From the NCBI GenBank assembly GCA_015661795.1, contig DQVJ01000155.1, forward strand, positions 1-5,682: 5,682 bases of DNA, in the 5' to 3' direction. A program made the position numbers and the translations under genes. Numbering within the stretch: position 1 is the first letter of the stretch; each line of letters starts with the position of its first letter. This DNA is from Sulfurovum sp. (GTDB lineage Bacteria; Campylobacterota; Campylobacteria; Campylobacterales; Sulfurovaceae). Below the pieces are notes generated by a model. It was not told the origin of the DNA and made no database searches. It saw only the letters and a list, made by a program, of their open reading frames with translations. Positions 1 through 5,682 of the stretch are shown here, piece after piece.

Positions 1-765
1 ACAGCTGCACCTATGATAGAAAAAGCAGGAGATTTGGCAGCACTTCTTACAAACATAGAAGAAGGAGACATTCTTTTTATAGACGAAATACATCGAATGA
101 GCCCAGCCATAGAGGAGATACTTTATCCTGCGATGGAAGACTTCAGACTAGATATTATCATTGGTTCTGGACCTGCTGCACAAACAGTAAAAATAGATTT
201 GCCTCGTTTTACGCTCATTGGTGCGACTACTAGAGCGGGAATGCTCTCAAATCCACTTAGAGAACGTTTTGGTATGCATTTTAGAATGCAGTTTTATACG
301 CCCAAAGAATTAGCACAAATTGTGACACAAGCTTCCCATAAATTAGAAAAAATTGCACAAAAAGATGCTGCAGTCGAAATGGCAAAACGTAGTCGTGGGA
401 CACCAAGGATAGCACTACGTTTATTAAAACGCGTACGGGATTTTGCTGAGGTAGAAGATGAAACAAACATTACATTACAAAGAGCAAAATATGCCTTGGA
501 TGAGTTAGGGGTGAACAGTCTTGGTTTTGATGAACAGGATATTCAGCTGCTTGAGTTATTGGTCTCTGCAAAAAATAAACCTATGGGTCTAAGTACCATT
601 GGTGCTGCACTTAGTGAAGATGAAGGTACGATAGAAGATGTATTGGAACCATATCTTATTGCCAATGGCTATATAGAAAGAACTGCGAGAGGGAGGATTG
701 CTACGCAAAAATCTTATGAACATTTTAAACTTTCCAAACTCCAGGATGGTCTTTTTGATGAGTAA
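1..765 (+). CDS. ruvB: Holliday junction branch migration ATPase RuvB, 5'-truncated by window edge
   Basis: RuvB is the AAA+ motor that, as hexamers with RuvA, drives branch migration of Holliday junctions in recombinational repair. The frame is open from base 1, so the gene enters from the left. The visible 254 residues correspond to all but roughly the first 80-85 residues of a family of about 335, and Walker A lies outside. Visible parts are Walker B with LFIDEIH (fragment residues 25-31), sensor 1 in GATTR (74-78), the RuvB signature around PLRERFG with the arginine finger (about 85-91), sensor 2 in GTPRIALRLLKR (about 133-144), and the C-terminal winged helix (about 173-243) ending in RGRIATQKSYEHF. 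An internal ATG at base 13 is not the start, because the family sequence continues upstream as TAAP. The stop is TAA at 763-765. Nothing is broken. The next gene starts inside this one. Confidence 0.97.
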   Translation, partial: TAAPMIEKAGDLAALLTNIEEGDILFIDEIHRMSPAIEEILYPAMEDFRLDIIIGSGPAAQTVKIDLPRFTLIGATTRAGMLSNPLRERFGMHFRMQFYTPKELAQIVTQASHKLEKIAQKDAAVEMAKRSRGTPRIALRLLKRVRDFAEVEDETNITLQRAKYALDELGVNSLGFDEQDIQLLELLVSAKNKPMGLSTIGAALSEDEGTIEDVLEPYLIANGYIERTARGRIATQKSYEHFKLSKLQDGLFDE

Positions 766-1777
766 AAGTTCTTTAATGATTACCGCCTTGTTTATTATGG
801 CATTGATGGGAGCTTATTCTGTTTATAAACCTTTTATACTTTCTTTGGTAGTAGCAATGTTGTTAACTATGGCAACATTTAACTTGACAAAAAAACTGGT
901 AGACTATACACACTCTGCACATATTTCAGCAGCCATCTCAACCACACTCATGACTTTACTTTTATTTGCACCTATTGTATACATGGCTACAACAGGGGTT
1001 GAATATATATCAGAAATTGACAGTACAGGTATTCGGGACACAGTAAATACCGTTAAAAAGTTTGCTGAAGAGATACCTTTCTTAGAGAAATTAAGTACCC
1101 AATATCTGAGTGATGTAAAAATCACATATTATATTAACCAATCAACAACATACTTGACAGTTGCAGGTGAAGCTGGTTTTGGATTTATGAAAAATATGTT
1201 TTTTGTAGTTATTTTTTATTTTTTTATCAATTATTATGGAAATCGATTTTTTGATGTTATCTTAGCACTTTTACCTGTTTCTTCTGCAAAAGGAACACGT
1301 ATGATGCAAGAGGTTTCTGCAACGATGGAAGTGGTTTTTTATTCTATTATTGTCACAGCTATTTTTGAAGGTTTTCTTTTTGGTATCATTATGAGTTATT
1401 TTGGTTTCAATGGTCTACTGTTTGGTGTAATTTATGGTTTTGCTTCCTTGGTTCCTGTGATTGGAGGTATTATCGTGTGGGCACCAGTATCACTATACGC
1501 ATGGACAAAAATAGATTCACAAACAGCGATTATCCTGGCTACTTATTCTGTGCTTATGATTTCGATCATTGCAGATACTTTTATTAAACCGATGATTATT
1601 CGAATCATAAAAGAAGATTTTCTAAAAAGTACCATACAGATTAATTCATTGGTTATATTTTTTTCTATTATTGCAGGTATGAGTACCTATGGATTCTGGG
1701 GCATGATTTTGGGACCTGCGATCACGTCATTTTTGATAGCTATCACAAAAGTCTATTTGGACTATAGTGAAAAATGA
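758..1777 (+). CDS. AI-2E/PerM family (UPF0118) polytopic membrane protein
   Basis: Inner-membrane protein of 339 residues, the usual family size. The family holds E. coli TqsA (AI-2 export), PerM and YdiK, and some members act as sodium/proton antiporters, so the substrate here is unknown. About eight hydrophobic segments are seen, near residues 5-20, 25-41, 57-80, 144-160, 192-212, 214-240, 255-275 and 295-328. A hydrophilic loop at about 81-135 is typical of the family. Family hallmarks are the FGFNGLLFG...LVPVIGGI stretch (216-238) and the C-terminal DTFIKP (273-278) followed by YGFWGMILGPA (311-321). I chose the ATG at 758, which overlaps ruvB by 8 bases and has AGGA at 743-746. A TTG at 698 in the same frame would add 20 residues lying wholly inside ruvB and is unlikely. 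Translational coupling to ruvB is probable; a functional link is not implied. Confidence 0.9.
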   Translation: MSKSSLMITALFIMALMGAYSVYKPFILSLVVAMLLTMATFNLTKKLVDYTHSAHISAAISTTLMTLLLFAPIVYMATTGVEYISEIDSTGIRDTVNTVKKFAEEIPFLEKLSTQYLSDVKITYYINQSTTYLTVAGEAGFGFMKNMFFVVIFYFFINYYGNRFFDVILALLPVSSAKGTRMMQEVSATMEVVFYSIIVTAIFEGFLFGIIMSYFGFNGLLFGVIYGFASLVPVIGGIIVWAPVSLYAWTKIDSQTAIILATYSVLMISIIADTFIKPMIIRIIKEDFLKSTIQINSLVIFFSIIAGMSTYGFWGMILGPAITSFLIAITKVYLDYSEK

Positions 1778-1803
1778 TTTACCTACAATTAATAGTATTG
1801 TTT

Positions 1804-1809
1804 TAAAAT
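1804..1809 (+). promoter_or_regulatory. Possible -10 element upstream of the response regulator
   Basis: TAAAAT matches the sigma-70 -10 consensus at five of six positions and lies in the 60-base gap between the membrane protein and the response regulator. It would place a transcription start near 1816, about 22 bases before the proposed start codon. No good -35 is present at 16-18 bases; TTTACC at 1778-1783 is too far. Vegetative promoters in Helicobacter and Campylobacter often lack a -35, but AT-rich DNA produces such hexamers by chance, so this is a weak call. Confidence 0.3.
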
Positions 1810-1825
1810 TACATATAGCACACAC

Positions 1826-1831
1826 AAAGGA
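1826..1831 (+). promoter_or_regulatory. Shine-Dalgarno that sets the non-canonical start of the response regulator
   Basis: AAAGGA is followed by six bases and then ATC at 1838, or nine bases and then ATT at 1841. It is the only purine-rich SD-like motif in the gap. It lies exactly where a ribosome would be placed for a protein beginning (M)IKILIIEDD, which supports an ATC or ATT start rather than the TTG much further in at 1874. Confidence 0.6.
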
Positions 1832-1837
1832 TTTCAC

Positions 1838-2518
1838 ATCATTAAAATACTCATTATAGAAGATGACCCAGAGTTGGCACTCATCTTAACCAATTATCTT
1901 ACTAAATATGATATGGAAGTGATTGGTGCGGAAGATCCGTTTATAGGGCTTTCTCTTCTAACACAACATGAATTTGATCTGATTATTTTAGATTTAACTT
2001 TACCTGGCATGGATGGTTTGGAAGTGATACCTAAAATACGTGAAATTTCTAACATCCCCATTATTATTTCTTCTGCAAGAGATGATATCACCGATAAAGT
2101 CATAGGTATGGAAAGAGGTGCAGATGATTATATGCCAAAGCCATATGATCCTAGAGAGCTTGTGACACGCATCAAAACTATTTTAAGACGTACCACAAGT
2201 GCTGAAGAAAAAGTAGTTAAAAAAGAAGAACTTTTTGTCATTGACAGCAATGCACGGGAAATACTGTTTAAAGGTGATTCTTTAGAGCTGACTGCTGCAG
2301 AGTATGATATTTTACATATGTTGATTCAACATAAAAATGGTTCAGTCTCTAGAGAACAGCTTCTTTATGAGAGTGAACATATAGATGATGATAGTTCGAT
2401 TAAAAACATTGATGTGATTATTTCTAGAATACGGCAAAAAATAGCAAAAATTGATCCCAACAATATCTATATTAAACCTATTCGTGGTGTGGGATACCTT
2501 TTAACTGACCGCGTATGA
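1838..2518 (+). CDS. OmpR/PhoB-type response regulator, ArsR(HP0166)-like, with apparent ATC start
   Basis: Two-component transcription factor of 226 residues if ATC at 1838 is the start. The receiver domain (1-120) carries the acidic pair D9/D10, the phospho-acceptor D52 in LIILDLTLPGMDG, S79, the switch tyrosine Y98 and K101 in DDYMPKP. The winged-helix DNA-binding domain (about 130-226) has LTAAEYDIL (151-159), a recognition helix at about 186-202 and the wing RGVGYLL (216-222). From memory it resembles H. pylori ArsR, the acid-response regulator, whose phosphorylated residue is also D52. No ATG, GTG or TTG exists between the upstream in-frame stop (1793-1795) and TTG 1874, and starting at TTG 1874 would delete the acidic pocket. 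The kinase gene overlaps by 4 bases and is almost surely the partner. The signal and targets are not shown by the sequence. The name arsR is avoided because it also means the arsenic repressor. Confidence 0.9.
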   Translation: MIKILIIEDDPELALILTNYLTKYDMEVIGAEDPFIGLSLLTQHEFDLIILDLTLPGMDGLEVIPKIREISNIPIIISSARDDITDKVIGMERGADDYMPKPYDPRELVTRIKTILRRTTSAEEKVVKKEELFVIDSNAREILFKGDSLELTAAEYDILHMLIQHKNGSVSREQLLYESEHIDDDSSIKNIDVIISRIRQKIAKIDPNNIYIKPIRGVGYLLTDRV

Positions 2519-3759
2519 AAAACTTATCGGTAACAACATTTATTCATATTCTTTTTTCTGTGGCAATTGCTATTTTGATTGCCACTTTTTTACTTTTTTT
2601 ATCTTGGGATAAAGACCGCCAGAAAATTGAAGAGTTTAAGCGATACCAGCTTATTTCTATTACTTTTCTTTCAAATCTACAACAAAGTTCGGATGAAGAA
2701 ACATTAAAAAAACTCTATGAAGAACATCTACTTTTACCTCTCTCACCCCAAGAAATAAAGCGTATTCGAAAAAAAATAGAAAAAAAAGGTAAAACAGTTT
2801 TTTCTGGCGGTTCTTCAGTAGGGCAAGTTCGAGTATTTGATATAGAAGGTACACACTATATCTATGTCCAACGTATGGGCTATAACCTTATGCTCAAAGA
2901 CAACAGGTCTGAGAGTTATAACTTTGAGTATGCAGTAGCTATAGGTATTTTTCTGATTGCATTGTTGCTTTTGCTTTATTTGGCTGTTTTAAAAAAACTT
3001 TCACCTTTAAAAAAATTACATAAACAGATACAAAGATTTGCCAAAGGTGATATGCAGACACGTATTACGTATTTATATGATGATGAGATAGGTAAAATTG
3101 CAAAAAGTTTTGATGATGCCATTGTGCATATTAATGAGTTAAGCCGGTCTAAAAACCTTTTTATGCGAAACTTGATGCATGAACTTAAAACGCCTATTAC
3201 CAAAGGACGTATTGTAGTGGAAATGCTAGATGATGAAAGCACTAAAAAAGTGCTTGTAAGGGCTTTTGAACGTATGAATGAACTCATCTCTGAACTTGCT
3301 GAACTAGAGCGTGTTACAGCACAGAGTTTTGAAGCAAATTTTGAATATGTGATGTTGAGTGAAATCGTAAAAGAGAGTCAGGAACTTTTGATGGCCCAGA
3401 ATGCAAAAATAGAAATAATCATCGAAGATATGGGATTGACTACCGATAAAAAACTTATGGCCTTGGTACTAAAAAACTTGATTGATAACGGGATGAAATA
3501 TGGAGAGGACAAGAGAGTGCTTGTGCAAACAAATCATGGTTTTATAGAAGTTGTTTCCAAAGGAAATGCTTTGGAACACCCTCTTTCTTATTATACCGAG
3601 CCCTTTTCCCAAGCAGAAAAGAGAAGTTCTGGTTTTGGTTTAGGACTTTATATTGTACATAGTATTTTAGAAAAAATTGGATTTAGATTAGAGTATACAC
3701 ATGAAGACGGAAAAAATATTTTTATTTTAGTACCACAAAAAAATACTTTACTGCAGTAA
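2515..3759 (+). CDS. Membrane sensor histidine kinase, ArsS-like, partner of the upstream regulator
   Basis: A 414-residue inner-membrane kinase expected to autophosphorylate and pass phosphate to D52 of the adjacent regulator. Order of parts: short cytoplasmic start; TM1 about 8-29; periplasmic sensor about 31-137, rich in Lys/Glu and without cysteine; TM2 about 139-159; HAMP about 160-210 with DEIGKIAKSFD; HisKA with H222 in MHELKTP; and an ATPase domain with N-box N321-N325 (NLIDN), EPF (362-364) and G2 box SGFGLGLYIV (372-381). The G1 box is degenerate: around VSKGNAL (347-353) the usual Asp of DxGxG is missing. The ATG overlaps the regulator's TGA (ATGA) and no clear SD is nearby, so translation is probably coupled. 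H. pylori ArsS, the likely relative, senses low pH, but the stimulus here is only an inference. The last codons overlap the terminator of the convergent gene. Confidence 0.92.
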   Translation: MKNLSVTTFIHILFSVAIAILIATFLLFLSWDKDRQKIEEFKRYQLISITFLSNLQQSSDEETLKKLYEEHLLLPLSPQEIKRIRKKIEKKGKTVFSGGSSVGQVRVFDIEGTHYIYVQRMGYNLMLKDNRSESYNFEYAVAIGIFLIALLLLLYLAVLKKLSPLKKLHKQIQRFAKGDMQTRITYLYDDEIGKIAKSFDDAIVHINELSRSKNLFMRNLMHELKTPITKGRIVVEMLDDESTKKVLVRAFERMNELISELAELERVTAQSFEANFEYVMLSEIVKESQELLMAQNAKIEIIIEDMGLTTDKKLMALVLKNLIDNGMKYGEDKRVLVQTNHGFIEVVSKGNALEHPLSYYTEPFSQAEKRSSGFGLGLYIVHSILEKIGFRLEYTHEDGKNIFILVPQKNTLLQ

Positions 3760-3769
3760 AGCAGTAAAG
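3737..3769 (-). terminator. Intrinsic terminator of the minus-strand argF/iron-sulfur operon
   Basis: CTTTACTGC (3746-3754) pairs with GCAGTAAAG (3761-3769) in a perfect 9-bp stem with a 6-base loop. Read on the minus strand, the stem begins 8 bases after the iron-sulfur gene's stop and is followed by TA and then seven T (3743-3737). The stem is modest in GC (4 of 9) but the geometry is right. On the plus strand the T7 run (3780-3786) lies ten bases past the stem, so termination of the kinase transcript would be weaker. The element includes the kinase stop codon and its last codons. Confidence 0.65.
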
Positions 3770-3776
3770 ACATAGA

Positions 3777-5081
3777 TTATTTTTTTAAACCTTCTGCAAT
3801 AAGCTCAAGTGGGTTTTTAAAGATAGTCTCTACTTGGGCATTGTTTAAGGCTTCAGAGAGTTGCATTCTACAGGCTGAACATTCTGCACTTACATAGTGT
3901 GCTTGTGTCTCTTTAATCATAGCTGCTTTTGGTTTACCTGCAGCTTCTGCAAAATGAAACTTTTCTGTTTGTAAAGTGACCCCACCAAAACCACAACATC
4001 GGTTTGGATCAGACATCTCAACCATTGGATAATTTGCAGAAAGTAAATTACGGGGTTGTTCATAAATACCTTGTACTTTTCTGGCATGACAGGGGTCATG
4101 ATAGGTAACCACTTCATCAAATGCTTTTCCATTTTCCAGAAGCATCTCTTTTAAATGAGTGTTATCATCTAACCATGCAGTAGCCATATAGATTTTTTCA
4201 GCTACTTTTTTAGCTCTGGCTTCCCATTCTGGCATATCATGGTTTTTAAAAAAGACCTGCCAGTCATGCTTTATCATAGCAGAACAGGTAGCTTCGGGTA
4301 TAAGCATGGCATCACACTCATCCATAAAACTTTCAAAATATTCTATATTTTTCTTTGTCATATATTCTACAGAGCCTACATCACCTGTAAAGTAAGCAGG
4401 AGCACCACAGCATAACTGTTTTTTAGGAATAAAAACATCGATGTTAAGTTTTGCAAGTATCTCTACAAGGCTGTCTCCTATACCAATATAATTATAGTTG
4501 GCAAGGCACCCGATAAATAGGGCGATACGGGTATTCTTTTCTTCTTGCACCGGAGCAGGTATTTCTTCGGGGTAGCTGTTTAAAAAAGAGGTTTTTGCCA
4601 TAGAAGGAAGTAGTCTGCCTTTTTTTATCATCGGAAGAGAAAATCTTGCTTTTAAACCTCTGTCTTGAGGATCATTGGCTAAAGCACAGGTTTTAAACAT
4701 AAAGCCCATTTTCATGACAAAATCCATAATCTTACGGTTACGGAGTAAGAAGAAAAATCCACGTTTGAACCATGCTATACCAAATTTATCGGCAATGTCA
4801 GCACGTACTTCTTCTATGACCATATCTGTTGCAAGAGAGTTGGGACAAACGTCCACACAGTTAGTACACAGGAAACATGATTCAAAAATATCTTTTGCAT
4901 TCTTGTCTAGTTCTAAATGACCTTGCTGGTAGGCACCAAGTAAATCGATGAAACCACGAGGGGAAGTTGTTTCATCAGGATTTACTTGATGTATGGTACA
5001 AACGGGGATACATTTCCCACATTTAATACAGTCATCACTCGTTTCGCTAAAGTTAAAAATATCTTCTGGTTGTTTGCTCAT
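3777..5081 (-). CDS. GlpC/GlcF-type iron-sulfur protein with two CCG domains
   Basis: A 434-residue electron-transfer protein of the family of GlpC (anaerobic glycerol-3-phosphate dehydrogenase subunit C), GlcF (glycolate oxidase), LutA and HdrD. Two N-terminal [4Fe-4S] motifs of type CxxCxxCxxxC are seen (C18-C21-C24-C28 and C69-C72-C75-C79). The first CCG domain has C192, C224-C225-G226 and C266, with Met (269) where CxxC would have its second Cys. The second is complete, with C331 (HDPCHAR), C362-C363-G364 and C401-C404. In the family such Cys sets bind an iron-sulfur cluster and pass electrons from a flavin dehydrogenase to quinone or a thiol/disulfide partner. There is no signal peptide. 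I see no flavoprotein partner in the window, so the substrate is undecided. H. pylori has a similar-length protein annotated glpC. The ATG is fixed by the 31-base gap after argF; a weak GGAT lies 11 bases upstream. Confidence 0.88.
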   Translation of the reverse strand: MSKQPEDIFNFSETSDDCIKCGKCIPVCTIHQVNPDETTSPRGFIDLLGAYQQGHLELDKNAKDIFESCFLCTNCVDVCPNSLATDMVIEEVRADIADKFGIAWFKRGFFFLLRNRKIMDFVMKMGFMFKTCALANDPQDRGLKARFSLPMIKKGRLLPSMAKTSFLNSYPEEIPAPVQEEKNTRIALFIGCLANYNYIGIGDSLVEILAKLNIDVFIPKKQLCCGAPAYFTGDVGSVEYMTKKNIEYFESFMDECDAMLIPEATCSAMIKHDWQVFFKNHDMPEWEARAKKVAEKIYMATAWLDDNTHLKEMLLENGKAFDEVVTYHDPCHARKVQGIYEQPRNLLSANYPMVEMSDPNRCCGFGGVTLQTEKFHFAEAAGKPKAAMIKETQAHYVSAECSACRMQLSEALNNAQVETIFKNPLELIAEGLKK

Positions 5082-5087
5082 TCTATG

Positions 5088-5116
5088 TTTATATCCGTTC
5101 TTTTACAAAAAGTCAA
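5088..5116 (-). promoter_or_regulatory. Sigma-70-like promoter for the iron-sulfur gene, overlapping the argF stop
   Basis: On the minus strand TTGACT (5116-5111) is followed by exactly 17 bases and then TATAAA (5093-5088). Each box matches consensus at five of six positions. The argF stop codon TGA (5115-5113) lies inside the -35 box. Seven bases beyond the -10 box is base 5081, the A of the iron-sulfur gene's ATG, so transcripts from here would have little or no leader. Readthrough from argF would still carry the weak GGAT Shine-Dalgarno at 5096-5093. Confidence 0.5.
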
Positions 5117-5682
5117 TCTTTTCTTTGATTATCTAACCAAACCATGATACCTTTTTGGGCATGTAGTCTGTTTTCTGCCTCAGTGAAAATGACTTCTTCA
5201 TGTTTTTCAAAAGTCTCTTCACTCACTTCATATCCTCTATAAGCAGGTAAACAATGCAAGAAAATAGCATCATCTTTTGCATGTGACATGAGCAGTTCAT
5301 CTACTATGTACCCTTCAAAGGCTTTCATGCGCACTTCTTTTTCATCTTCTTGACCCATCGACACCCATGTGTCAGTAGTCACAACATCACAACCTTTGAC
5401 TGCCTCTTTGGGGTCATTTCCAAATGTGATTTTCGCACCACTTTCTTTGGCCATTTCTAGCGCATCTATGATAATATCTATGTCGCACTCATACCCTTGT
5501 GGTGTAGCAACTCTGAGCTCAAAACCAAGTTTTGCGGCAAGCATAAGCCAAGAGTGTGTCATATTGTTACCATCACCTATATAGGCGACCACAGGGTTCT
5601 TGTCTTTCCCAAATTCTAGCATGGTAAGGTAATCTGTCATCAGTTGTACAGGATGATAAGAGTCTGTAAGTCCGTTAATGAC
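5113..5682 (-). CDS. argF: Ornithine carbamoyltransferase, 5' end beyond window
   Basis: Cytosolic enzyme joining carbamoyl phosphate and ornithine to give citrulline in arginine biosynthesis. The frame is open to the right edge, giving the C-terminal 189 residues of a protein usually about 305-310 long. The N-terminal carbamoyl-phosphate domain with STRTR is outside. Visible are HPVQ (fragment residues 10-13, the family's HPxQ motif), GDGNN (36-40), the ornithine-binding DTWVSMGQE (104-112), the catalytic-cysteine motif HCLP (143-146) and ENRLHAQK (170-177) before the end. The SMG and HCLP loops identify ornithine rather than aspartate carbamoyltransferase. A methionine at base 5640 is internal, since VINGLTDSYHPVQL precedes it. 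The TGA stop is at 5115-5113, with the iron-sulfur gene 31 bases downstream on the same strand. A biosynthetic (argF) role is assumed because no arginine deiminase genes are seen, but the flank is short. Confidence 0.95.
   Translation of the reverse strand, partial: VINGLTDSYHPVQLMTDYLTMLEFGKDKNPVVAYIGDGNNMTHSWLMLAAKLGFELRVATPQGYECDIDIIIDALEMAKESGAKITFGNDPKEAVKGCDVVTTDTWVSMGQEDEKEVRMKAFEGYIVDELLMSHAKDDAIFLHCLPAYRGYEVSEETFEKHEEVIFTEAENRLHAQKGIMVWLDNQRKD

Noticed and set aside
698..757. TTG at 698 as the start of the AI-2E family protein
   Set aside because: The extra 20 residues lie wholly inside ruvB, are not membrane-like, and the ATG at 758 gives the normal family length.
1199..1225. T-rich stretch with T6, T6 and T7 runs in the membrane protein gene, considered as a terminator or phase-variable tract
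   Set aside because: It simply encodes a Phe/Ile/Tyr-rich membrane helix; no hairpin precedes it and the frame is intact.
1774..1806. Ten-codon ORF (MIYLQLIVLF) overlapping the stop of the membrane protein at ATGA
   Set aside because: It is too short to support, has no SD of its own, and such ORFs are common by chance in AT-rich gaps; it does not overlap the regulator frame start in a way suggesting a leader peptide.
1874..2518. TTG at 1874 as the start of the response regulator
   Set aside because: It would remove the first strand and the acidic pair D9/D10 needed for phosphorylation, and it has no Shine-Dalgarno; the frame clearly continues upstream.
5369..5584. 71-codon plus-strand ORF opposite argF, and similar ORFs opposite other genes (for example 904-1125, 2976-3287, 4675-4920)
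   Set aside because: They are antisense or frame-shifted shadows of well-identified genes, with low-complexity Ser/Leu-rich translations and no SD or family motifs.
5644..5653. Val in HPVQ of ArgF as a possible loss of a key residue
   Set aside because: The third position of HPxQ varies in ornithine carbamoyltransferases (Cys, Thr, Ile are known), so this is not a defect.

Overview
The window looks like chromosomal DNA from a member of the Campylobacterota (former Epsilonproteobacteria), probably a free-living, Sulfurovum/Sulfurimonas-like lineage. This is inferred from the AT-rich codon use, tightly packed genes, and proteins that resemble the Helicobacter pylori ArsR response regulator and the long GlpC-type iron-sulfur protein of that phylum. 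No database search was possible. There are no mobile elements, CRISPR arrays or RNA genes, and most of the window is ordinary core genome.

Left part, plus strand (1-3759): four genes in a row. The 3' three quarters of ruvB (branch-migration motor) runs in from the left edge. It overlaps by 8 bases a membrane protein of the AI-2E/PerM family. After a 60-base gap come an OmpR-type response regulator and its sensor histidine kinase, joined by a 4-base ATGA overlap. The pair resembles the acid-responsive ArsRS system of H. pylori.

Right part, minus strand (3777-5682): argF (ornithine carbamoyltransferase, arginine biosynthesis, 5' end outside the window) is followed after 31 bases by a GlpC/GlcF-type protein with two ferredoxin clusters and two CCG domains. 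The two strands converge with only 17 bases between stop codons. A hairpin with a U-tract there would terminate the minus-strand operon, and it lies partly inside the end of the kinase gene.

The points most worth a second look are in expression signals. First, the response regulator has no ATG, GTG or TTG at its family start; the reading frame and Shine-Dalgarno point to an ATC (or ATT) start codon. Second, a near-consensus sigma-70 promoter sits in the 31 bases before the iron-sulfur gene, with its -35 box over the argF stop codon and a predicted transcription start on the A of the ATG, which would give a leaderless mRNA. I found no convincing undescribed multi-gene system.
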